NCBI RefSeq assembly: GCF_027943255.1
Contig: NC_072896.1
Location: 3,906,001-3,970,000, forward strand
Reading direction: 5' to 3'
Source: Anastrepha obliqua
Taxonomy: Eukaryota > Arthropoda > Insecta > Diptera > Tephritidae
Length of the DNA: 64,000 bases
Positions 32,589-42,089 of this stretch are shown here, in pieces (position 1 is the first letter of the stretch; every line of letters begins with the position of its first letter). Under the pieces are notes generated by a model. The model was not told where the DNA came from. It saw nothing but the letters and a program-made list of their open reading frames with translations, and searched no databases. The position numbers were made by a program, and so were the translations under genes.

Positions 32589-33132
32589 TTAATTTCCAGA
32601 ATCCACAAACCGCTTTGCAGCGCCAACTTCAATACAGTGATTGCATTTTACGGCAATGGCCGTTACACCCACACACCACTCGCCCGTTACTATGGACGTG
32701 AATGGCTCAATGTGAGCTGCAGCAGCATCGCCTCGTTCAGGCACTGGCAGCAGCTGCAACATTTGGTTATTGTTGTGTTCGTATACGAAGTGGCCATTAA
32801 GGTGAGGCTGAGACGCAAAATGAGCAAAAACAAAAACAAAAAAAGCAAAAACAAATTTGAAATGCGCTGCAACCCAAAAAATTCTCGCAAACAAACGAAA
32901 ACGCTCTGAATGTGATTTTGCCGTGCGCTGCATTATTTTGAAGTTTTTCCACCACACATTTGCTCCTCTGCTCTTATTCTGCAGTTTTTATTGGGGTTTT
33001 TTTCTATTAACATTTCTCCCGTTTGTTGCATATTATTTATTCTTTCGTCGTTTCTCTAGTCGTTATTTCCTTAAAAAAAAAAATGTTTTGCCTTTTAAAA
33101 TTGCAACATACACTCACCTTCAGGCGACGCAT
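32589..33132 (-). CDS. Speculative two-exon small gene (or exon island)
   Basis: On the minus strand an ATG at 33132 gives five codons (MRRLK) ending at a consensus donor (AAG then GTGAGT, donor G at 33117). The next part would start at 32807, after a long T-rich tract ending in CAG. It is open in the same phase for about 72 codons to a TAA at 32589. The peptide includes NGHFVYEHNNNQMLQLLPVP and TGEWCVGVTAIAVKCNHC. The joined product would be about 77 residues. The plus strand competes: 32600-32801 lies between ATTTCCAG and AAG|GTGAGG and is open for 67 codons. One strand may carry a true exon, or neither. No homologue is recognised. Confidence 0.22.
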
Positions 33133-34489
33133 AGCTCAGCGCAGCAGGTAAACCCTCAAAAGTATGCTACACATTCGCCATACCAATTGTCGGTGAATGA
33201 GTAAATGAGTGAGTGTGTGTTTGCACTAAAAGTAAAAACACACCAAAAACACAAAAAAAACAATTTTATTGAAGTGCATTTATTATATACGTATGTGTAT
33301 GTGTGAGGATGTTTCTGCTGGCTCCCTGAGATTCTATGTTGATCTAAGGTTTTGCGGTAGCCGTTTTGACTACTTTTGCATTCTTTATGTAATTTGCTGT
33401 TTTTAGAAGAACTTCGTTCCTTTATGTCAGCTGTAAAGATTTTTCTTATCTTTTTTTTTCATTTGAGTGCATTTCGACTGCATTTTCTTTATTTGCTTGT
33501 AAGCCATTCAATGCTTTTATTGTTGTCAGTTCGTTTGAGGTCAAAGGTGATGAAAAATTTCAGTTCATGAAATAAGGTCGCTTTTTACGAAGATTGAATG
33601 TGGCAGTTTTGGAGTAGTGGAATTGAAATTGTTCTTGAAATTTAACTGAAAACCAAAAATTAGAGTAAAAAGAAAAAAAAAACTACAGCTGTGTGCGATG
33701 TTAGCAAATAAGCAAATAACTTCATATTTTCGGGCTGCTAAGTAAATTTTCGGTGAAGGTCGAACTAAATTTCAGGTTAAAAGTCGGTATTTCAGTATCA
33801 TTCAAACTTGTGTACTGTTGACTGATCAGGGAGCATGTTAGCTTTTCAATCTCAAAAATACTCGAAAGAGTCGATGTAGTTCAAACTTTTACTCTGAGCT
33901 GTTTGCGACGGTAGCAAAGTCAGATTTTGGATCACTTTGGATTGACGATTGACTTCGAAGTAGTCAAATGTGAATTAACGAATCTCCATTAGATGTAGTT
34001 TAAGCGAGAGAAATCTCAAAAATTCAGAAAACTACTATGCGAATTTATATGCACTGTCGCCAAAAGCCCTAAAAAATACGCTTACCTTTCAAAATTATAC
34101 CTGAATGTTGCCTCTAAATAAAGGAGGAGTTACCTAAAGGAAAATGGCATGATCTCACCCAATCCACATATAAAAGTGATTGAAGAAAAGTACTTTCCTA
34201 GGTGCTGCGACTCGAGCAGATAGAAGTAGATGTAATTAACAAATAGTTGAACGAAACTTCCGATTAGGTTACATTAGGTTACAATAAAGAGAGCTCTCTC
34301 GGTTGCTATAGAGTCTGATTGTAACGCCCAGGACAGATTCTCTCGAGTCCTATCACCAGCCATGTTCATTGCGTGATGGCAAAAGTAAATGCGATACTCT
34401 GCTGTCGTCTAGACCTGTTCACTTCCTATATATTTCTACTCCAACCTTGCGGAAGTGCACGAGCGCGGTAGCCGCTGTGAGTACAAAAC
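33133..34489. other. No recognised gene
   Basis: AT-rich sequence. A short GATTAGGTTACATTAGGTTA block near 34263 resembles LINE 3' tails elsewhere in the window but has no coding partner. Confidence 0.35.
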
Positions 34490-34700
34490 ATCAAAAACAG
34501 GGTTTCCTAAAAGCGGTTACCTCTCGGCTGGCAATGGCAAGCCTTTCGGAGTATTCCGGCTATGAAAAACCATCTGACGTTCGGAGGCGGCATAAAATTT
34601 TAGGCCCCTTCAGTTTCGCTCAAACATCAAGACGCACACCACAAGTAGGAAGAAGAGTTCGTCCAAACACCTAATAAAGAGTGGAAGCTTTAATTATATA
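34490..34700 (+). mobile_element. tRNA-derived SINE, body without clear head
   Basis: Shares with 34853-35173 the blocks AGCGGTTACCTCTCGG, GGCAATGGCAAGCC, CATCTGACGTTCGGAG, CAAGACGCACACCACAAGTA and the end CACCTAATAAAGAGTG, followed by an AT tail. The tRNA-like part upstream is not recognisable. It lies only 150 bp from the next copy. Confidence 0.75.
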
Positions 34701-34852
34701 AATATATATATAACCTGCTCTACGTTACAGAGACATAAAATTTTTGGTAGTCGGAAATTAAAGATATGGACTTGAACGCTATTTGGTTTCAGCAGGATGG
34801 TGCTCGATGTCACTTTGTCTGTTCCACAACCGATTTTTTGGGCGCCAATCGT

Positions 34853-35173
34853 TTAGCCGCCGTAGCCGAATGGGTTGGTGCGTGATCACCATTCGGAATT
34901 CACAGAGAGATCGTTGGTTCGAATCTCGGTGAAACACCAAAATTAAGAAAAACATTTTTCTAATAGCGGTCGCCCCTCGGCAGGCAATGGCAAACCTCCG
35001 AGTGAATTTCTGCCATGAAAAAGCTCCTCATAAAAATATCTGCCGTTCGGAGTCGGCTTCAAACTGTAGGTCTCTCCATTTGTGGAACAACATCCACACC
35101 CACATCATAAATAGGAGGAGGAGCTCGGCCAAGCACCTAACAGAAGTGTACGCGCCAATTATTTATTATTTTT
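34853..35173 (+). mobile_element. tRNA-derived SINE, full length with target duplication
   Basis: 321 bp flanked by AATCGT at 34847-34852 and 35174-35179. The head looks like a tRNA. A perfect RNA polymerase III box A (TAGCCGAATGG near 34863) and box B (GGTTCGAATCT near 34917) are separated by about 43 bp. The body is shared with the copies at 6.97, 34.5 and 44.4 kb. The 3' end is GCGCCAATTATTTATTATTT. Such SINEs are copied by a partner LINE; which one is not shown here. It inserted after the mariner had landed. Confidence 0.85.
34863..34927 (+). promoter_or_regulatory. SINE internal Pol III promoter (A and B boxes)
   Basis: Box A TAGCCGAATGG fits the TRGYNNARNNG consensus exactly. Box B GGTTCGAATCT fits GGTTCGANNCC except at the last base. 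Confidence 0.75.
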
Positions 35174-35412
35174 AATCGTGTTATCGGCCAGCCAATTGGT
35201 CCCTTCGGAGCTGTTAGACTTTTTTTGTGGGGTTCTGTAAAGAGCCGATGTTATGCAAACAATCCATTTACGATTCAGGCCCTCAACGCGAATATAGAGA
35301 AGCCATTTATGAGATAGAGCAAGAAACCGTCACCAATGGCTTGGAAAACTAGACTAACAGGATGAGCTACTGCGAAACCAGCCGAGGTAGTCACATGCAT
35401 GAAATTGTGATG

Positions 35413-35859
35413 TATAAATAAAGGCAAATAAATCAATAATACAATGGAAAAAATGTATTTATGCCAATTTTTTCGACAGTTTCAGTCACTCAGTACGAGG
35501 TTCTATAGCAGAATGGATCTAACACTTTTCTGAAAGACGCCTCGTATAGCCATTTAAAATTCGCATTGCTAGATAAGCTCTCCATATCAGTATCCAGAAT
35601 GAGTTTTTGTAATTGACAACGCTGACTGGTCGTACGGTGCTTCAGGCGGAGAAGATGGTGAGGGATTTAAGCCTCGAAAAGAAAGCGGTAGTAGTCGTCT
35701 CATTGAGCAAAAAAATAGACAATTTTTGGAGCAGCGTTTGACAATAGTGATTTGGTGCGTGGGTAAAAATGGGACCAAATTACCTAGAAAAGCCTCGTAA
35801 AACGAAGGAGCGATGAGATAAGGGAAAGTTTTTATATGACAAAAGATGTTCTGAGAAGA
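35413..35859. other. Spacer, no gene
   Basis: Possibly the 3' flank of the mariner relic. No terminal repeat found. Confidence 0.35.
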
Positions 35860-36075
35860 TCGAGAGTTCGTCCCCGATGGCAACCGCTCACAAATGAAGA
35901 TTCGGTGCAAAATTCCCATCAATCATTGGACAAAGGCCGTCGATTAAGCGCTCGGCTGATTTGCAGAGAAATGCGGGATACCTGAAACAATCTTTCATCA
36001 CATTTTAAAGAAGCACCTTTAAATGAAGAAAGTCTGCGTGAAAATGGTGCAAATGGTCTGGTCGAGTGAGATGAA
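35860..36075 (+). pseudogene. Possible mariner DNA-binding domain remnant
   Basis: The plus strand reads GRRLSARLICREM, then in another frame GIPETIFHHILKKHL and KVCVKM. This is the order of the helix-turn-helix part of many mariner transposases. No catalytic part or terminal repeat is seen nearby. Confidence 0.4.
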
Positions 36076-37225
36076 GCACTAGCCTTTATTGAGGTTTCCG
36101 AAACCACATCAACGCTACGAAACGAACATAAAATTTGTCAGAAGAGTGATCGCAGCGCACGGAACGTGGGGACTGGAGGCGGTAAAAGCTGTTTCAATGA
36201 CGCCACTGAAGAAGAATCTCGTTCACGACTTCCAGAGCAACTTCGATGATTCGCTGAGGAGTGCGGAGACAACGGTACAACCAAGCAGGGGGATAATACT
36301 TTGACTGATATTGAATAACTGATTTAAGAAAATCCTGCCGAAATGAAACCTGCATACATTCATATATGGCTGCCAAAACTTTAAATCGGATTATTTCAAT
36401 GGAACGAGTAAACAGCTAAATTTCTTTTCCGGCCTATAAAATTTAGAGTGCACAAATCTTTGTTACTTCCGCCGAAATTAAATTTGAATCAATCTTAATA
36501 AGAAAACGAGAGTAAATACATATTAAAACGGTCAATGGAGGCCGACAAGCTGTTCCATTCAAAGGGTGAGTTCCGAATGTGCAATCACAGACGGCCACAG
36601 CTGATTTGCTATAGCGGTTTGTGGCAAGCTAAATGCAATTAGGACACACAAAAAATTCTGAAAAACAAGAAAATGCAAATAGAATAAAAAAGCGGCAAGC
36701 AAAAAGCAGCTCAAACGAGTTGGCAGCAAAAAGAGGGAGACTACTAAACTCAGCGTAACTTTCCCTTTAAAATGTAGCCATGGCCACGACAACACATTTT
36801 CAGCTGTCAATTGTAGCACTCTAGTTGTTGTTATTGGCGGTGCTGTTGATGCAGTATTTGCTGTTGCAACACCATCAAGCAAAGCCAACAACCAGCGGGC
36901 AATAGAAGCAAGCCTCTACTGGCGACTCGTTGGCAGTTTTGCAATTTTTAAATTTATGCTGTTAGCAATCGTAATTCGAGTAGGGTTGCCGCACATGTCG
37001 GTTTTCTGAAGCATGTGCTGGTTGTGGACTATTTATAATATTTCAGATAAGCAAACTTTGAGGTTTACAAAACGTAGGCCTATTCATTTCCATTAACAAT
37101 GCTAAAGTTTTATGTTGATTGGTGCTTGCTAAGTTGATAACAAAGGTTAACATTACTTATAACGGCGGACCAGAATATCCCCATAATCTTGCGACATTAA
37201 CGGTTAAGGAAAGATTGCAACGTTT
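36076..37225. other. No recognised gene
   Basis: A 36.09-36.30 kb plus-strand frame of 71 codons has mixed composition but no known domain. The remainder is AT-rich. Confidence 0.35.
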
Positions 37226-38585
37226 GTAGGTTAGATTAGATTAGATTTGTGGGCGGTTGGGCAAAGTCCTGGATAGATTTCAGTAGAAAGAATAGAGATA
37301 GGAAAGATAAAAAGTGGATGGTAAGACGGATACATTAGTTTGAGGTCACTCTTCCACAAATCTCTTGGATTCATTGATGAATTTTAAGAGATCCGGAAGA
37401 GGAAGAGTATGAACTTTATCCATACTCAGTATATTAAGGACAGCTACAGAGAAAATGATCTGCAGTGTCGTCATTCTCAAGACAGGATAGGCATATCGGG
37501 CTGTCTACGACCCCCATGGTAGCCATATGCTGACCACGGACGTTTGTGCCCTGTGATTACACCCACCAGTACTCTCAGGTCTTTCCTGTTGAGTTTTAGG
37601 AGAAATGTCGCAGTTTTCCTGTTTGGTTCTTTCACAAAGCACTTGGCTACTCTGCACGAGTTCAACTCAGACCACCGACCTTTGTGGGTAGACCTCATGA
37701 AGTCGTCAACCCATAGTTGAATCGATGCGCAATTGACACCTAGAAAGGGTTCATGGCCTAGTGGCATACTTGCAGAGCCTTCATTTTCCAATTTATCAGC
37801 TAACTGGTTCCCTACAATACCACAATGTCGAGGCACCCAAATAAAACTAACTTTGTTGTGTTTTGCAACACTGTTCAGTTTTGTCTTACATTCACCGACT
37901 AACTTCGAAGAGCAAACAAATTCCAATACTGTTGCCCCGCCACTTGTTCTCAATTAGCCAGTACGCCACATTCAAGATGGCATAGACTCCCGTAAGGAAT
38001 ACCGTGGCCATCTGTCCTGTGGCATAGGAGTACTTAGTGTCTTCGTCTAAGTACCATCCAGCTCCCCCTCCATCACTGGTTTTGTATCCGTCGATGTAGA
38101 AAGTGTAGTAGGTCCTCTGGACTTAACCATTGATCTCTATCTGGGATCAAAACATTATACTTCCTACCGAAGCCAACGACAGGCACCCGATTGATCACCG
38201 GCATCGAGAACAGTGTGCACCGCTCCGACAACTGGTGGTATATCAGACAGTGGCCAGTGCTTACTTTATTTTCCCATACTCCCTTTAACTTGAACCTGTA
38301 CGCCGCCTTAATTGTTTCCTTTCGAATTTGAAGATCTAGAGGTTGCAAGTTCAGAATGGCATTCAGGGAATCACCAGATGTCGCACACTCTTCTCTGCAG
38401 CCTGTTTAGGGTTTTTGCTCTGGAATTCACCATTGTGGCTTTCCACCATACTACATACTATGCAATAATGGGTTTAATCATGTACAGCCAGTGTACTATC
38501 GCCGGTCTTAGACCCCATGTCTTGCCAAAGGTTCTCTTACACTGCCAGAAGACTTTTAGTGTTCGAGAGACCTTCTGCTCGTCGT
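37226..38585 (-). mobile_element. RNase H LINE, 5'-truncated, with pentamer 3' tail
   Basis: On the minus strand it runs from RT-end peptides (KTWGLRPAIVHWLYMIKPII near 38500) through a damaged RNase H start (YIDGYKTSDGGGAGWYL near 38090), VSFIWVPRHCGIVGNQLADK (near 37830) and a zinc-binding segment (ICLSCLENDDTADHFLCSC near 37470), to a stop at 37346-37348. The 3' end carries three TCTAA-like units (37229-37249), a plausible simple-sequence tail. A frameshift near 37540 and several stops inactivate it. Confidence 0.75.
37477..37953 (-). pseudogene. LINE RNase H C-terminal frame
   Basis: A 158-codon frame with the last RNase H motif (GNQLADKLENEG) and the segment down to GVITGHKRPW. Beyond that a frameshift leaves the Cys motif in another frame. 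The catalytic Asp of this motif is retained. Confidence 0.65.
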
Positions 38586-38700
38586 GCTTCTTCGAATATA
38601 TTCTATGTTTCGCACCCATATACGACTACTGGCTTCACGCTAGCGTCGAATACGCTTAGCTTCGTGCGTTGGGAAATGTGAGTCATTCTCCAGCGCGTCC
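38586..38700 (-). mobile_element. Fragment of a different LINE (RTE-like)
   Basis: The minus strand reads TKLSVFDASVKPVVVYGCET, a segment typical of the RTE-like C-terminal region, not of RNase H LINEs. It abuts the start of the RNase H LINE, so two elements or a chimera meet at about 38585. Confidence 0.45.
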
Positions 38701-39328
38701 CTTTGGTAATCGTGTGCGTATATCCACTGCCATAAAATGTACGGCAATAGAAAAATTAACTGCCTTATATTTATCATAGCGCAATTATTACTGAGTGCGA
38801 TGAACTTCCTATAAAAACCAGTTACCGCCTTGCAAGCCGTCTTACGAATGCGGAATTCTTGATCTAATTACCCACAAGAGATGCAAGTGGAGATTGCACA
38901 CAGGCTGAAAGAGCGTAGTCATTCTTTCTACCTAAACCACTGACCGCAGTATTTATTTGGAGAATCGAAGTATATCATTCCATTCCCAATTTCTCGCAGG
39001 CCGAGCTGAAAATCTTTCATATTAATGGCTCAGAGTGATTGATTCCGACTCTTAAAATTTAAATCTCCATTACCAGGCTATTATTTCTGCCCTATAAACA
39101 ATGTAGAAAAAAAAATGAGCTTGGTTTTAAAAGGGGCAGCAAATTTCCATCGATCCTTAACAAGTCGGCTGAAACATTTGGTACACCGATTTTTTGGTCT
39201 TTAGTCCAGGTCACTGCAGGGCTTACGATTTTACACGTCATAATACCACCTAAGTTAAATCTTGCACGCGAGATACCACATTGACCAAGAAATTCCTGGA
39301 ATATACTCAGGGAATTCAAAATACAAAT
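38701..39328. other. Spacer, no gene
   Basis: No recognised gene. It may include the 3' untranslated end of the mariner that follows. Confidence 0.35.
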
Positions 39329-39605
39329 TTATTCATTATCACCTTCAAAGTACTTCTCCTCAACTGCAACGCACTTATGCCAGCGTGTGATCCAGCTCTC
39401 GAAACATTTCTGGGCCTCTATTTTCGGTATATCCATTAGAGCCGTCTTCGATTTTTCCACTACTTCCTCTCGCATGTTAAAACGTTTCGGGGTTTCTTCT
39501 AATAAAATTGCATAAAACCACTGGCAGTCACATCAGATGAATTGATTTCTGGATGGTATCTGTTTTGTCCTTGCCCAAAAATTCACTGGTAATGGAACTG
39601 CGCGA
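39329..39605 (-). pseudogene. mariner transposase C-terminus, another family
   Basis: The minus strand reads SITSEFLGKDKTDTIQKS, then a gap where the third Asp should be, then FNMREEVVEKSKTALMDIPK and CFESWITRWHKCVAVEEKYF. It ends at a stop at 39329-39331 after EGDNE. This is a mariner C-terminus distinct from the other families here. The PYSPD block is lost or unreadable. No ends found. Confidence 0.65.
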
Positions 39606-40164
39606 CTGTGTGTTATTAAGATGGAAAATCTACGCGTTGCTTTCTCACAAATCCTTTCCATTTAGTCAAATTACTTCACGTAAACAACTCTTAATGCCTT
39701 ATTAACAGTCGGACCTTCTGATGGGCAGACCACACCATTTCCCTTCCTACTACTGTTCCGTACTATCTTGTCGAAACGCTTAAGTGATAGGCAAATACTT
39801 TTTTATACTTTTTATACCTCTGGAAGTACTTAGAAGTTAACCTCTTCAGCATTGCGGTTACAGCTACCTTGACCTCTCATAAAACGTCATGATGAGTTCC
39901 CTTAAAGGTCGCGATATCGAAGCTAAAACGAGGATGCGGCGACGCTGGAATTTCGGGAATGCATTTTTCAATTTTTATGATGCTGGGATTTTCTCGGGAT
40001 CTCGTTATTACAATTCTGGGATCCCAAGATATGTTCCGAGATTTCGATATTCATTAATTTGTAACAATTTAACTTTGTATACTGCTTTGTAAATAATTTC
40101 GCGGCACCTTATAATTTGGTTTGAACTTCAGATGATAAAGTCTGAACGTAATTTCGTTATATCA
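39606..40164. other. Spacer, no gene
   Basis: No domain-bearing frame recognised. Confidence 0.35.
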
Positions 40165-40180
40165 TCATCATCTTTTGGCT

Positions 40181-40463
40181 CTACAGCTCTTTGTGAGCTT
40201 TGGCCTGCTGCACGTGGGAACTCCATACGTCTCGAACGCTTGCGACTTTTTTCCAGTTCGTTATCCTAAGTTTCTTGAGGTCGTCCTCTAGTTCGTCGGT
40301 CCATCTTGTTCTCGGCCTTCCTCTTGCTCTAGTGTTGAACGCTCTGGCTTCTACGATTTTCTTCTGCGCCCTCGTACCGTCCATTCTTGTAATGTGACCC
40401 AGCCATCTTAACCGCTGCGCTTTGATGAAACGTATAACATTTTCACCCTTTATCAGTTGATCT
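40181..40463 (-). pseudogene. LINE C-terminal domain (3' of the mariner insertion)
   Basis: An open frame of about 94 LINE codons: QRLRWLGHITRMDGTRAQKK, ARGRPRTRWTDELEDDLKKL and NWKKVASVRDVWSSHVQQAK. It resembles the C-terminal segment that follows RT in RTE elements. It is intact to its stop. Confidence 0.7.
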
Positions 40464-40465
40464 AT

Positions 40466-41359
40466 AGGGTGGGCCATATAAAATTTGTTTTTTGAATCGG
40501 CTATAAAAAAAAAACTTATCAATATTTTTTCAAACTTTTTTTGTATTTTGAAGATTAAACATTGTCATTTATGAATGAAAAATAATATCGTTCAAATGAC
40601 TGCCACGACTGGCTTTACAATTTTTAAGCACATTTTCGATTGTTTGGGCTCCAATTTCATGAATGGCAACTTCGATTTCGTGTTTTAAAACATCAATCGT
40701 CTCTGGGTGGTTTGAATAGCATTTGTCCTTAACGGCTCCCCACAAAAAATAGTCCAACGGACTTAAATCACAGCTCCGAGGCGGCCAATTGATATCGGAA
40801 TTCAAAAACGGTAGCCAAAAGTTCGAGTGTAACTTTGGCAGTGTGACAAGTTGCACCGTCCTGTTGAAACCAAATGTCGCCCATGCCATCCTCTTCAATT
40901 TTTGGAAACAAAAACTCGTTGAGCATGTCACGGTAACGTTCGCCATTTACTGTAACAGCGGCTCTTCGCTCATTTTCGAAAAAAAAAAAATGGCCCGATG
41001 ATGCCACCAGACCAAAAACTGCACCAAACAGTGACTCGTTGTGGATGCATTTGCTTCTCTACAGTATCGTGTGGATTTTCTGAACCCCAAATCCGACAAT
41101 TTTGCTTATTGACGTAGCCACCGACGTGAAAATGAGCTTCATCAGAATAGATTATTTTTCGTTTCTCAGAGTTTGAGTAGAAAACTCACCACTTTGGAAA
41201 TAGGTTTTCATATTTCCCAATTTTGTTCAAGCATATAGCGTCCCATTTCGTAAATGTCAAACCTTTAAGTAAATTATGAACACATTTGACATGTCATTCG
41301 TGTTACCATTCTCAAAAAACTAGGTGGTTCAAAAAGCAAACGCTATATGGCCTACCCTG
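40466..41359 (-). mobile_element. DD41D mariner, internally deleted, inserted in LINE
   Basis: 894 bp between TA (40464-40465) and TA (41360-41361). Ends: TAGGGTGGGCCATATAAAAT at the left; CAGGGTAGGCCATATAGCG from the other strand at the right. Removing it with one TA joins the LINE codons GAC GAG C and TA GAT CAA in frame (NDELDQLIKG), which proves the exact insertion point. Confidence 0.9.
40569..41246 (-). pseudogene. DD41D mariner transposase, internally deleted
   Basis: Starts MGRYMLEQNWEI (ATG at 41246). Relatives then have a DNA-binding region, but here a short stretch joins directly to KIIYSDEAHFHVGGYVNKQN, with the first catalytic Asp near 41140. VTVWCSFWSGGIIGPFF, IWFQQDGATCHTA (second Asp, near 40865) and NWPPRSCDLSPLDYFLWGAV (third Asp, near 40760) follow. 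A stop lies in the N-terminus and frameshifts lie near 41170, 40980 (A homopolymer) and 40810. C-terminal GSHLNDIIFHS is intact. The deletion parallels that in the 17 kb copy. Confidence 0.85.
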
Positions 41360-41483
41360 TAGCTCGTCGTTCCATCTTATCCGCCACTCGCCGTGATCTT
41401 TGATTGGTCCGAAAATTCTTCTGAGTACTTTTCGTTCGAAGGCTTGCAGTTTTGTTTTATCTGCTTCAATTAGCGTCCACGAT

Positions 41484-42089
41484 TCAGCTGCATACTGGTC
41501 TAATGATGGTTTTATACATAGTCAATTTGCATTGTCTGTTTAGTAGTTTTGATTTGAAGAGTTTCGTTAACGACGCATATGATCTGTTCGCCGCTAGAAT
41601 TCTCTCATCGATGATGAGGTCCATTGAATTGTCTCTACTCAGTTTGAAGCCTAAATAGGTAAAGGATTCAACGATTTCAAAAGAAAAATCGCCAATTTTC
41701 AGTTTGCCTGGTGTTGGTTTATTTTGTCTGGACATTATCATATATTTCGTCTTATCTTCGTTGATTTTAAGACCAATTTTACTACCAACAATTTCAATAT
41801 CAGCGAAGGTTTTGGTTAGGGCGTGGATATTTTTGCAGACAATTACTATGTCATCTGCGTATGCGAAAAATTGGGTAGTTCTATTTAAAATATGTCCAGT
41901 CCTTTTTGCGTCACTTACGTCATCGATGGCACAGCATAGCATAAGGTTGAAGATTGCTGATGAGAGGGTATCGTTATCTATTAGGGTGAAAAAGAAATCC
42001 ATTATTTTCGCGGTACATAGCTGTAGTAATTGATATCTAGTAAAATATCGATCAAACAATTTATGATGTTTATGCTGATAAGGTGACAT
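41484..42089 (-). pseudogene. LINE reverse transcriptase part (5' of the mariner insertion)
   Basis: LINE homology starts near codon 35 (DTLSSAIFNLMLCCAIDDV) and includes AYADDIVIVCKNIHALTKTF and FTYLGFKLSRDNSMDLIIDE. The frame shifts at PVCS near 41490, after which YAAESWTLIEADK continues in another frame. The first 80 bp or so of the open frame is non-LINE sequence. Confidence 0.75.

Larger units (their letters stand above)
34766..35412 (+). mobile_element. DD41D-like mariner relic split by a SINE
   Basis: The plus strand reads MDLNAIWFQQDGARCHFVCS (second catalytic Asp) up to 34852. After the SINE it resumes at 35180 with VIGQPIGPFGAV, RLFLWGSVKSRCYANNPFTI and AL. Removing the SINE plus one copy of its duplicated target makes LGANRVIGQPIG continuous. 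Stops and deletions elsewhere show decay. I see no terminal repeats. Confidence 0.75.
40165..42005 (-). mobile_element. RTE-type LINE family 2, split by a mariner
   Basis: On the minus strand the LINE occupies 42005-41362 and 40463-40165, interrupted by the mariner at 40466-41359. Its 3' tail is ATGATGAT-like. Coding landmarks: FAYADDIVIVCKN (catalytic box, near 41860), GLKINEDKTKYMIMSRQN, ESWTLIEADKTKLQAFERKV, then, across the insertion, RWNDELDQLIKGENVIRF, IKAQRLRWLGHITRMDG and RARGRPRTRWTDELEDDL. It is 5'-truncated in the RT. The 3' end is shared with the fragment at 617-725. Confidence 0.85.

Noticed and set aside
34855..34935. A tRNA gene
   Set aside because: The boxes A and B are real, but the sequence continues into a body shared by several dispersed copies and is flanked by a target duplication. 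It is the head of a SINE, not a stand-alone tRNA gene.
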